Below are positions 6,420 through 14,077 of a stretch of 64,000 nt of DNA, one piece after another. Each line of letters starts with the position of its first letter. Position 1 is the stretch's first letter. The stretch comes from Pseudomonas sp. 5P_3.1_Bac2 (GTDB lineage: Bacteria; Pseudomonadota; Gammaproteobacteria; Pseudomonadales; Pseudomonadaceae): the NCBI RefSeq assembly GCF_025465995.1, contig NZ_JANLNY010000025.1, positions 1-64,000 on the forward strand, written 5' to 3'. The notes under the pieces are model-generated. The model did no database searches, was not told where the DNA came from, and saw nothing but the letters and a program-made list of their open reading frames with translations. A program made the translations under genes and the position numbers.

Positions 6420-8170
6420 TGGCTAACCTGCCAGAAACGCCCGATTACGCAGACGGCATTTACCAGATTGAAACCACCGACCCGGTGCTCGGCGGCCCCG
6501 CCGGCATCGCCAACCGCCAGGCCAGCCAGCTGGGCGGACGCACCGCGTGGCTGAAAAACAAAATCGACGACCTGCTCAGCGGCAGCCTGGCCGTGTTTAA
6601 GGCCAACCGCCTGAGCACCGCGCGCACCCTCTCCGTCACCGGCGCCGGCAGCGGCAGCACCACCTTCGACGGCAGCGCCAACGCCAGCATCGCCCTGACC
6701 CTGGCCGACAGCAGCGTCAGCGCCGGCACCTACCCCAAAGTCACCGTCAACGCCAAGGGCCTGGTCACCGCCGGCGCGGCCTTGGCGCCGGCGGACATTC
6801 CGGCGCTGGACTGGAGCAAGATCACCAGCGGCAAGCCGACCACCCTGGCCGGCTACGGCATCGTCCTGGCCGACAGCGGCGTCACCGCCGGCACCTACCC
6901 GAAAGTCACGGTGAACGCCAAAGGCGACGTCACCGCCGGCGCGGCCCTGGCAGCGACGGATATTCCCGCGCTGGACTGGAGCAAAATCACCACCGGCAAG
7001 CCGACCAGCCTCGACGGCTACGGCATCGTTTTGGCCGACAGCGGCGTCACCGCCGGCACCTACCCGAAAGTCACAGTGAACGCCAAAGGCGACGTCACCG
7101 CCGGCGCGGCCCTGGCAGCTGCAGACATTCCGGCACTGGACTGGAGCAAAATCACCAGCGGCAAGCCGACTACCCTGGCCGGCTACGGCATCGTTCTGGC
7201 CGACAGCGGCGTGGTCGCCGGCACTTACCCGAAAGTTACAGTGAACGCCAAAGGCGACGTCACCGCCGGCGCGGCCCTGGCGCCTGCGGACATTCCGGCA
7301 CTGGACTGGAGCAAAATCACCAGCGGCAAGCCGACCACCCTGGCCGGTTACGGCATCGTTTTGGCCGACAGCGGCGTGGTCGCCGGCACCTACCCGAAAG
7401 TCGCGGTGAACGCCAAAGGCACCGTCACCGCCGGCGCGGCCCTGGCAGCTGCAGACATTCCGGCACTGGACTGGAGCAAAATCACCAGCGGCAAACCGAC
7501 TACCCTGGCCGGTTACGGCATCGTCCTGGCCGACAGCGGCGTGGCCGCCGGCACCTACCCGAAAGTTACGGTCAACGCCAAAGGCACCGTCATCGCCGGT
7601 GCCGCGCTCAGCGCCGCGGATATCCCGACCAACTTAGCCTTAAGCGGCGTGCCCACCGCCGCCACCGCTGCCGCCGGCACCACTAACAACCAAGTAGCTA
7701 CCACCGAATTTGCCCAAGCCGCCGTCGGCGCGGGGGCCATTTGCGCTTTTGCCAGAAACACCCCGCCCCCAGGCTGGCTGAAAGCCAATGGCGCAGCCGT
7801 TTCGCGCAGTAGCTACACGTATTTGTTTAACGCCATCGGCACCACCTTTGGTGCGGGCAACGGCAGCACCACCTTTAACCTGCCGGATCTGCGCGGCGAG
7901 TTTATCCGCGGCTGGGATGATGGCCGCAGCGTCGATGCCAGCCGCGCCTTTGGCACAATCCAAGGCGATACCTTTAAGGGCCATAACCACGCTTCGGCGA
8001 TCTATCCCAGCATGGGTAACTTCCAGTATTTCGCCGACGTCGGCACCACGGGCAACTACGGCCTAGCCCCCGGTAACAACGTGCAATCCAATGCGATTTT
8101 TAACAACGGCGGGGGCGGCACCGAAACCCGCCCACGCAACGTCGCCCTACTCATTTGCATCAAATACTGA
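6419..8170 (+). CDS. Phage tail fibre (gpH-like) with 55-residue repeats
   Basis: The 583-residue product begins with a P2 gpH-type attachment region. Residues ~97-405 consist of five complete and one partial 55-residue repeats, each carrying AGTYPKVTVNAKG and IPALDWSKITSGKPTTLAGY. The C-terminal part (from ~residue 440) has a phage collar domain (PPPGWLKANGAAVSRSSYTY, FNLPDLRGEFIRGWDDGR) and ends with the typical TETRPRNVALLICIKY. The repeats should form a long trimeric shaft and the tip should bind the host receptor. Homologous exchange between DNA repeats could change shaft length. Confidence 0.93.
   Translation: MANLPETPDYADGIYQIETTDPVLGGPAGIANRQASQLGGRTAWLKNKIDDLLSGSLAVFKANRLSTARTLSVTGAGSGSTTFDGSANASIALTLADSSVSAGTYPKVTVNAKGLVTAGAALAPADIPALDWSKITSGKPTTLAGYGIVLADSGVTAGTYPKVTVNAKGDVTAGAALAATDIPALDWSKITTGKPTSLDGYGIVLADSGVTAGTYPKVTVNAKGDVTAGAALAAADIPALDWSKITSGKPTTLAGYGIVLADSGVVAGTYPKVTVNAKGDVTAGAALAPADIPALDWSKITSGKPTTLAGYGIVLADSGVVAGTYPKVAVNAKGTVTAGAALAAADIPALDWSKITSGKPTTLAGYGIVLADSGVAAGTYPKVTVNAKGTVIAGAALSAADIPTNLALSGVPTAATAAAGTTNNQVATTEFAQAAVGAGAICAFARNTPPPGWLKANGAAVSRSSYTYLFNAIGTTFGAGNGSTTFNLPDLRGEFIRGWDDGRSVDASRAFGTIQGDTFKGHNHASAIYPSMGNFQYFADVGTTGNYGLAPGNNVQSNAIFNNGGGGTETRPRNVALLICIKY
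6707..7640 (+). repeat. 165-bp direct repeats inside the tail-fibre gene
   Basis: Units start at 6707, 6872, 7037, 7202, 7367 and 7532 (period 165 bp, 55 codons). The sixth is partial. Units two to five are nearly identical at the DNA level, which points to recent amplification or ongoing homogenisation. The period keeps the reading frame. Confidence 0.96.
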
Positions 8171-8178
8171 GGTCCGTT

Positions 8179-8937
8179 ATGAGCGCTCCCGCTATCTACC
8201 TTGCCCACCCCATCACTGGCGAATACCTCGGCAGTGCCTTCGCCGATCCGGACCCCCTCGATGCAGAGCATTACCTAGTGCCCGCCCACGCTTACCTGGA
8301 TGCGCCCCCCACGGCGGCGCACAACCAGGTCGCGGTGCGCACCGAACAAGGCTGGCAACTGCTGGAGGACTTTCGCGGCACGCTGTATCACACCAGCACC
8401 GGCAATCCCGTTGAGCACACGGAGCTGGGCCCGCTGCCGGCAGAGCTGAGCGCCACGCCAAGACCATCACCGGCACATATCTGGCAGCAAAATGGCTGGG
8501 TATTTAGTGCCGAGCTGAAGGCGCGTAATCACAGCGCGCTGAGCGCCCAACTGTGCCAACACATCGACACCACGGCTGACTACGCGCGTATCAGCATCGT
8601 CGGCGATGCCCTGCGCAGCGAAGAATACAAGCTCGCCGCCAGCGAGGCGCAGACCTTCCAGGAGGCGGGCTACCCAGCCGACGACGTGCCGCGTACGGTG
8701 GCCGCCTGGGCCGTGGACGGACGCACCGCCCAACAAGCCGCGGAGGATATCCTCGCGCAGGCAAGCAGCATCACCGAGGTGCTGTATCGCCTGCGTGAAG
8801 TGCGGCTGGCCGGTAAAGCCCAAGTTCGCGCGCTGATGGCAGCAGACGACAGCGAACAAGCGCGCCTTGTGGCCGACACCTGCGCCCAAGCCATCAACAC
8901 CGCAGCTGCCGGCATCGGCAATAACATCGGCAACTGA
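8179..8937 (+). CDS. Tail-fibre-associated protein (probable fibre assembly protein)
   Basis: The 252-residue product starts MSAPAIYLAHPITGEYLGSA; ATG at 8179 is 9 bp past the fibre stop. The N-terminal ~85 residues, with GWQLLEDFRGTLYHTSTG, match the short domain that follows tail fibres in many Pseudomonas prophages. The C-terminal half is helical and Ala-rich and unfamiliar. Position right after the fibre suggests a chaperone or second fibre component. The exact role is inferred from context. Confidence 0.68.
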   Translation: MSAPAIYLAHPITGEYLGSAFADPDPLDAEHYLVPAHAYLDAPPTAAHNQVAVRTEQGWQLLEDFRGTLYHTSTGNPVEHTELGPLPAELSATPRPSPAHIWQQNGWVFSAELKARNHSALSAQLCQHIDTTADYARISIVGDALRSEEYKLAASEAQTFQEAGYPADDVPRTVAAWAVDGRTAQQAAEDILAQASSITEVLYRLREVRLAGKAQVRALMAADDSEQARLVADTCAQAINTAAAGIGNNIGN

Positions 8938-8939
8938 CC

Positions 8940-9383
8940 ATGAGCGTGCGCTTGCTGTTCAGCACCAGCCGCTATCCGTTTAGCCTGCTGATTCGCGCCA
9001 GCACGTGGTCACGCTGGAGCCATGTGGCCCTGGTCGATGCCGACCGCGTGATAGAGGCCACCGCCCTGGCCGGGGTACGGGAAACCACCCTGGCGCATGC
9101 CATTGCCCGCGCCTCTGATTATTGCCTGGTCGACCTGCCTGCGGCTGATGCCCCTGCGGTAATCGCCGCCGCGCGCAGCCAACTGGGCAAACCCTACGAC
9201 TGGAGCGCCATCGCCGGCCTCGGCCTGCACCGCGACTGGCAGGACGATGACGCCTGGTTCTGCTCCGAACTGGTCGCCTGGGCCGCCCACCAAGGCGGCG
9301 CCCGCTGGCTACGCCCCGAAGCCCTGCGCCGCGCCACCCCACAACACCTCTGGATGCTCGCCCCCACAGGAGCCCCCACGTAG
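8940..9383 (+). CDS. Permuted NlpC/P60 (YiiX-like) family protein
   Basis: The 147-residue product has a SRWSHVALV segment with His28 and a downstream DDAWFCSELVAWAA segment with Cys108. This His-before-Cys order is typical of the circularly permuted papain-fold family (YiiX/YebB, DUF830). Members cleave amide bonds, often in cell-wall or lipid substrates. The ATG follows the previous stop by 2 bp. It could be a late lysis or tail hydrolase, or a moron acting on the host; there is no signal peptide. No other lysis gene is visible in the window. Confidence 0.7.
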   Translation: MSVRLLFSTSRYPFSLLIRASTWSRWSHVALVDADRVIEATALAGVRETTLAHAIARASDYCLVDLPAADAPAVIAAARSQLGKPYDWSAIAGLGLHRDWQDDDAWFCSELVAWAAHQGGARWLRPEALRRATPQHLWMLAPTGAPT

Positions 9384-9519
9384 GGCGCATGCAATGCACC
9401 ACCCCCACCCGCAGCCGTAGGCTGCATGCAATGCACCAATCCCACCCGTAGGGTGGCCAACGCGCAGCTTGGCCACCGTTGCCGCGATAGCTCGGTGGTT
9501 CGGTGGATCAGCACCCCCG

Positions 9520-9971
9520 GTGCAAGCGCCTGTGCGGCGATTGCCCCCTACTCTCCACCGTAGGACGCATAAAATGCACCACCCCCGCCCGTAGGGTGGT
9601 CAACGCGAAGCTTGGCCACCATTTACGCCGCACCTCGGTGAACGGCCATGGTGAATGGATAAAGCGCCAACTAAGCGCCCCGATCCACCCTGCGCCTTAC
9701 GCCTTACGCCTTACGCCTTACGCCTTACGCCTTACGCCTTACGCCTTACGCCTTACGCCTTACGCCTTACGCCGATTATTGCGTCGGCCCCACACCATCG
9801 GTGCAAGCGCCTGTGCGGCGATTGCACCCTACTCTCCACCGTAGGGCGCATAAAATGCACCAACCCCGCCCGTAGGGTGGTCAACGCGCAGCTTGGCCAC
9901 CATTTACGCCGCACCTCGGTGAACGGCCATGGTGAATGGATAAAGCGCCAACTAAGCGCCCCGATCCACCC
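9520..9971. repeat. Segmental direct repeat (two ~171-bp copies, offset 281 bp)
   Basis: The segment 9520-9690 recurs at 9801-9971 with few changes. Each copy runs from GGTGCAAGCGCCTGTGCGGC through a palindromic repeat and ends in CGATCCACCC. The heptamer tract lies between the copies. An abbreviated relative lies at about 4225. Confidence 0.92.
9693..9773. repeat. CGCCTTA heptanucleotide tandem repeat
   Basis: About 11.6 perfect copies of CGCCTTA run without interruption. Seven is not a multiple of three, so every frame reads the same seven-residue cycle (LTPYALR) and the tract is open on + in all frames without being a gene. Perfect short arrays like this change copy number by slippage. 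Confidence 0.97.
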
Positions 9972-10188
9972 TACGCCTCTCCACCGTAGGCCGCATGCAA
10001 TGCACCAGGCGCGTATCCGCAGCCAAGAGCCGTAACCATCCCCCGCCCAAATACTATTTTCAACAAAACCATCCTATTTATTACCCAATTAAAGGACAAA
10101 TTAGCCCTTTCACCCTGGCCAAATTATCGTTTTCGCGTACTATCATCATCTGGTTAGCATATTTTTAGTTTGGTTAAGGGATTCAACC

Positions 10189-11715
10189 ATGACAGTCGGC
10201 TTTCAGGCGCTCGCCCAACGCTATGCCATCGACCTTGCCCAGCCGCTGCGCGTGACTTCGCGCATTGGCAGCACGCGGGTCAGCCGTGAGAGCGAGGGGT
10301 TTGTCGAGAATAAGTACCCGGCCAGTTACCAGCCGGCGGACGATTTTGCCGGGCACTTCGAGTTCGGCCTCAAGTACGAAGAGCTGCACCTGGAGTTTTT
10401 CGCCCGCCTGTTCGCCGCCACCGGCCCTGCGCCGCTGGAAGCGTGGTGCCGGCAGGCGCCGTTTGGTCAATACGCGCGGCGCGCCGGGTTCTTCTACGAA
10501 TGGCTGACCGGCCAGAGCCTCGACGTGCCGGATGTGAGCAACGGTGGCTATGTCGCGGCCATCAACGCCCAGCGCTACCTAAGCCGCGTCGCGCCGCTGC
10601 GCAACAAACGCTGGCGGATCAACGACAACCTGCCCGGCAGCGCGGCCTTCTGCCCCCTGGTGCGGCGCAGCGCGGCGGTGCAGCAGGCGCTGCAATTTGA
10701 TCTGCAGGCGGCGCTGGCCGAGCTGAATCAAACCTTCGGCGCCGACATCCTGCTGCGCACCGCCAGCTGGCTGACGTTTAAGGAATCGCGGGCGAGCTTT
10801 TTGATCGAAAAAGAGGCCGACCAGGCCGAGCGCATCCAACGTTTCGCCCACGTGATCGCACAGTATTGCGGGCGCATCGACGCCCCGCTCAGCGCCGCCA
10901 GCCTGCACAAACTGCAGGCCGGCATCCTCGGCCACGACGCCCTGGGCTTGGGCCTGCGCCGCTCGCCGGTGTTCGTCGGCCAGGCGACCCTGCGCGAAGA
11001 CATCGTCCACTACATCGCCCCGCCCTTCGCCATCCTCGCCGAGCTGCTGGCCGGCCTCAGCCACTTCGAGCACGCCACCCGCGGCGCCGAACCGCTGGCC
11101 CGGGCGGCGACGCTGGCGTTCGGCTTCGTCTACATCCATCCGATGCGCGACGGCAACGGCCGCCTGCACCGTTTTTTGATCAACGACAGCCTGCTGCGCG
11201 ACCACGCCGTGCCGGCCGGCGTGATCCTCCCCGTATCGGCCAGCATCACCAGCTCGCTGGACTGGCGCGCCCGCTACGAACGCACCCTGGAAGTGTTCTC
11301 GCGGCCCTTTATGCAGCGCTACGCCAGCGCCTACCGCTTTGCCCAACTGCGCACCTACGAAGATGGCACGCAAAGCAACCTGGAATTTGACGCCTACGAA
11401 GACGCCCAAGCTGCCTGGCGCTACCCGGATTTAACCGAGCATGTGCTCTACACCGCCCAGCTCATCGCCCACACCGTGCACAGCGAAATGGCCAGCGAGG
11501 CCCGCGTGCTGCTGGTGTTCCAACGCGCCCAGGAGCAGCTCAAGGAAGTGCTGGAAATGCCCGACGCCGACGCCAACCGCATCATCCGCTCGCTCAAAGA
11601 AAACGCCTGGCAGATCTCCGCCAAACTGCAAAAACAATACCCCGCCCTCACCGACCAAACCCGCGCCGCACAAGTGCTACACGCCGTACGCAGCGCCTTC
11701 GACGAAGCAGAGTAA
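10189..11715 (+). CDS. Fic-domain protein (probable AMP- or NMP-transferase)
   Basis: The 508-residue protein carries a complete Fic motif, HPMRDGNGRLHR, starting at His317. Upstream, SFLIE at residues 203-207 resembles the (S/T)xxxE inhibitory helix but is followed by Lys rather than Gly/Asn. If functional, Glu207 would block ATP until released. Fic enzymes usually transfer AMP to a hydroxyl side chain of a target protein. A ~150-residue helical C-terminal part follows the Fic core. The gene stands alone with an AAGGGA ribosome-binding site and its own AT-rich upstream region, as expected for a prophage moron. No separate antitoxin gene is visible. The target is unknown. Confidence 0.88.
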   Translation: MTVGFQALAQRYAIDLAQPLRVTSRIGSTRVSRESEGFVENKYPASYQPADDFAGHFEFGLKYEELHLEFFARLFAATGPAPLEAWCRQAPFGQYARRAGFFYEWLTGQSLDVPDVSNGGYVAAINAQRYLSRVAPLRNKRWRINDNLPGSAAFCPLVRRSAAVQQALQFDLQAALAELNQTFGADILLRTASWLTFKESRASFLIEKEADQAERIQRFAHVIAQYCGRIDAPLSAASLHKLQAGILGHDALGLGLRRSPVFVGQATLREDIVHYIAPPFAILAELLAGLSHFEHATRGAEPLARAATLAFGFVYIHPMRDGNGRLHRFLINDSLLRDHAVPAGVILPVSASITSSLDWRARYERTLEVFSRPFMQRYASAYRFAQLRTYEDGTQSNLEFDAYEDAQAAWRYPDLTEHVLYTAQLIAHTVHSEMASEARVLLVFQRAQEQLKEVLEMPDADANRIIRSLKENAWQISAKLQKQYPALTDQTRAAQVLHAVRSAFDEAE

Positions 11716-12041
11716 CGCAGGGGGATCACGCTCTACCGATCCACCCCGCCAACCACCAACTAGCCCCGCAAACCCCCACACCAACCGCAGCCAACCAGCC
11801 ACGTAGGGTGGATGGCGCTTCATCCATCCACCATTAAGCCCGAACGCCCCACACCAAGGCGTAAGGTGCAATCGCCGCACAGGCGCTTACACCATGGGTG
11901 CAGGAACGACGCAATAGTCGACCACAAACGCCCAAGCCATCCACCAACCAACGATTATTGCCCCGTAGGGTGGATCACGCTTCACCGATCCACCATCCAC
12001 CCAATAGGCCCACAACCCCATCCACCCCGCGCGCGCCCCCC
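11716..12041. repeat. Repeat-bearing intergenic region after the Fic gene
   Basis: No gene is visible. Palindromic repeat copies lie near 11,801 (CGTAGGGTGGATGGCGCTTC...) and 11,965 (CGTAGGGTGGATCACGCTTC...), each followed by a complementary ATCCACC arm. A GTGCAATCGCCGCACAGGCG motif at about 11,868 is the reverse complement of the one at 9520 and 9801. Confidence 0.8.
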
Positions 12042-12209
12042 CTACCCCGGCGGCACCAACGCCTCCAGTGCACGGCGGATAAACTCCCGCTCCTGAGCCT
12101 TAAGCTGGCGATAGCAACGAATCAGCCGCCACTCCTCAGGCGAAGGTTCCGACCCGCGCGTGTCAGCCTTCACCTGTTCGCGCGCAGCATTTGCAAGTTC
12201 CTTAAACAT
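12042..12209 (-). CDS. Small helical protein of unknown function
   Basis: The 55-residue product begins MFKELANAAREQVKADTRGS. I chose the ATG at 12209 because an AGGGA lies at suitable spacing; an upstream start at 12230 would add seven residues. The C-terminal WRLIRCYRQLKAQEREFIRR resembles the tail segment that follows the helix-turn-helix in phage repressors, so it could be a stand-alone tail or the remnant of a second repressor. Charged, amphipathic composition suggests a real protein. Function unknown. Confidence 0.5.
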   Translation of the reverse strand: MFKELANAAREQVKADTRGSEPSPEEWRLIRCYRQLKAQEREFIRRALEALVPPG

Positions 12210-12655
12210 CGATCCATCCCTCTTGAGCACAAAGAATCAGCCTACAAACAGCGCAGGCGAAACACCCGCTCTAGAGGGCTTTGATTGCAAATCGAAGGGC
12301 CGCAGCAGTTATCCGCAGCGAGTCAACCTAACCGCGGCCAATACGTGCAAAACCTTGCACCTCGCCACCAGCAAAAACCCATGGCTAAACGACAATAGAT
12401 CGGCGCACATAAAGCACCCGGTGGATGGTTAAAGCGTCATCCACCCTACGGGCCATACCACTCAGCCACAGCCATGGGGTGGATCAGGGCGTGTAGCTGA
12501 TCCACCATGAGCAAACCACGCCCACGCATAAACCGCCGCCCGAGCACGAACCCAAGCTGCGGCAATAAAAGCCAATGGTTAAACGGCAATAGATCGGCGC
12601 GCACAAGGCACCCGGTGGATGGTTAAAGCGCCATCCACCCTACGGACTTAAAATT
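12210..12655. repeat. Repeat cluster before the immunity array
   Basis: No gene. Two composite repeat units are present: a core near 12388-12455 (ATAGATCGGCGCACATAAAG, then CCCGGTGGATG and CATCCACCCTACGGG), a second palindrome near 12478-12510, and a second core near 12584-12645. The same order is seen at 14355-14660. The last copy ends directly against the decapitated immunity gene at about 12,648. Confidence 0.85.
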
Positions 12656-12940
12656 CAATTTTTCTCTCCAGTTAGAACAACTAAAACCCTCTTCGACCTT
12701 CATTGCTCAGCAGTCTAAAAATGGCCATAGATTCGGGCTAACGCCAGTGAGAAAATTGATTTACGAGTGATGAGTAACTATTGAAAGTTAAACAACCCCA
12801 ACATCATTGAATAGCCAATACCTAAAATAAGCCTATTGGCAGAATTCCCCTAAATGCCACGACCAAGGCAAAATCACCATAACACGAGCAGATAAATCAC
12901 GGCCCAAGCGGCATAAAAAAAGCCAAGAGTTATGCATCAT
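12648..12940 (-). pseudogene. Decapitated colicin-E1-type immunity module (module A)
   Basis: On the minus strand this stretch aligns with the leaders of the two intact immunity genes. It keeps the conserved CACTCGTAAA element, a leader frame reading MKVEEGFSCSNWREKL, and the GGAG (12666-12669) seven bases before a TTG (12658-12656). Only about four codons (L-N-F-K) of the immunity frame remain before the sequence passes into the GTAGGGTGGATG repeat. The rest of the gene was replaced or deleted at the repeat junction. Confidence 0.8.
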
Positions 12941-12999
12941 AAGATCGACGCACACAGAACACTTCGGCAGATTAAAACAGCATCATCCACCCTGCGGGG

Positions 13000-13332
13000 C
13001 TATATATTGCGAGACTTCACCCAAGCAACCAACAGATAAATCAGGCTCAACGGGATCGCAAACAAATAGCAAAAACAATAGTACAGTGCATAAACCCCCG
13101 AGTTGCCCGGGGTATCAGCAAAAATCCCCTTACCCCATAACTCTTTACGCGTAAGCCTTAGCGCGAAGTCTTCAAGACACTTAGTCGCGAACGGAAATAG
13201 CAAGGCACTGAGCCCATCTACAATCAATGGAGGGATCGGTGCTATATGGCTAAACATCGAACCGATCCAAACGGCAACCACAAAAAAAAATACGCCCCAT
13301 ATAATTCGCTTAAAATAGTATGTACGACTCAA
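13000..13332 (-). CDS. Colicin-E1-type (pore-forming bacteriocin) immunity protein, module B
   Basis: From the TTG at 13332 the product has 110 residues: MSRTYYFKRIIWGVFFF, a second hydrophobic segment at LIVDGLSALLFPFATKCLED, and a third at YALYYCFCYLFAIPLSLIYL. The pattern and length follow the ColE1 immunity protein (113 residues, opening MSLRYY, with a CPxxKxxxE turn and a final LAIPFGL helix). Such proteins sit in the inner membrane and block the pore domain of one bacteriocin. The GTG at 13449 would add a non-conserved leader; GGAG at 13340-13343 supports the TTG. No bacteriocin gene is adjacent. Confidence 0.82.
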   Translation of the reverse strand: MSRTYYFKRIIWGVFFFVVAVWIGSMFSHIAPIPPLIVDGLSALLFPFATKCLEDFALRLTRKELWGKGIFADTPGNSGVYALYYCFCYLFAIPLSLIYLLVAWVKSRNI

Positions 13333-13735
13333 TTTAAATCTCCATTCATTTTCTTGCCATTTACTTCCATGTTTTATTGGACAGCTTTCGAGTGAAGAAT
13401 CAATAGTGCGGGGATCGATATGCAAGCGCAGTTTACGAGTGGTACACACGCATTACGCGCCAATTAAACCAAGCGTCCCGCCAGGTCCAAGACCTAAGCT
13501 AAGCCTGTAGGTAAATCATGCTGGAAATGCCACGTCCAAAGCAAAGTAGCCATAACGCGACCCGATAAATCAGGGCCCAGGCAGCAATCAAAGCCCATCG
13601 CTAAACGACAATAGATCGGCGCACATAAAGCACCCGGTGGATGAAAACAGCGCCATCCAACCTACGGGCTGGGGCAATGATTGACGAAGCATTAGTTGAA
13701 AAAGCTAATAAACTAATTCTTCCTTAATAGACATA
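13333..13735. other. Leader of module B, repeat core, and 3' region of module C
   Basis: From 13333 to about 13605 lies the module B leader, homologous to those of A and C, including the block near 13500-13585 that reads as a degenerate membrane-helix frame. A repeat core occupies about 13605-13672 (ATAGATCGGCGCACATAAAG, CCCGGTGGATG). The remaining AT-rich 60 bp precedes the stop of module C. I see no intact gene. Confidence 0.75.
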
Positions 13736-13765
13736 CTAAAGCCTCATGTTTTTATGAGGCTTTAG
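13736..13765. terminator. Perfect 12-bp hairpin over the module C stop codon
   Basis: CTAAAGCCTCAT (13736-13747) and ATGAGGCTTTAG (13754-13765) pair perfectly around a GTTTTT loop. On the minus strand it encodes the last residues and TAG of the immunity gene. No U-tract follows on the minus strand, so it may protect the 3' end rather than terminate. Confidence 0.55.
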
Positions 13766-14077
13766 CACATCACAGAGCACATAAGCCATACCCAGCGGTA
13801 TCGAAAAAACATAGCAAAATACATAAAAAATCGCATATCCGCCTGATTTCCCAGGTGTATCTATAAGCACTCCCTTATTCCAAAACTCTCTACTTGTAAA
13901 TCTAAGCGCTAAGTTCTCAACAAACTTTATCGCACATGGAAACAGCAATGCGCTGAACCCATCAATTATCAACGGAGGAACTGGTAAGACATGAGAAAAT
14001 ATTGAGCCATTCCAGGCCGCCAAAACGAACCCCAATGCCCCCCAAAAAAATCGCTGAAAATAGTATTTAAGACTCAA
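13736..14077 (-). CDS. Colicin-E1-type immunity protein, module C
   Basis: From the TTG at 14077 the product has 113 residues, the same length as ColE1 Imm. It opens MSLKYYFQRFFWGALGF, very close to the ColE1 Imm N-terminus. It then has PPLIIDGFSALLFPCAIKFV and the helix YAIFYVFCYVFSIPLG. It is a clear paralogue of module B (shared PPLI.DG.SALLFP, DTPG.SG). GGAG at 14085-14088 stands seven bases before the TTG, as in A and B. A GTG at 14137 and an ATG at 14122 are alternative starts. The target bacteriocin is unknown. Confidence 0.84.
   Translation of the reverse strand: MSLKYYFQRFFWGALGFVLAAWNGSIFSHVLPVPPLIIDGFSALLFPCAIKFVENLALRFTSREFWNKGVLIDTPGKSGGYAIFYVFCYVFSIPLGMAYVLCDVLKPHKNMRL

Larger units (their letters stand above)
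9384..10188. repeat. Repeat-rich intergenic region before the Fic gene
   Basis: It carries at least three copies of the GTAGGGTGG-type repeat (near 9449, 9591, 9871), a second short repeat (CGTAGGGCGCATGCAATGCACC and variants near 9382, 9417, 9561, 9841), a ~171-bp segmental duplication and a heptamer tract. Open frames here are produced by the repeats. From about 10,035 the sequence turns AT-rich, and this last 150 bp probably holds the Fic promoter; I cannot assign its boxes with confidence. Confidence 0.85.

Noticed and set aside
9693..9773. Possible CRISPR array or protein-coding tandem repeat
   Set aside because: The unit is 7 bp with no spacers and no cas genes; the open frames come from the repeat itself.
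9503..10035. Overlapping + strand ORFs before the Fic gene
   Set aside because: They consist of duplicated repeat DNA and the heptamer tract.
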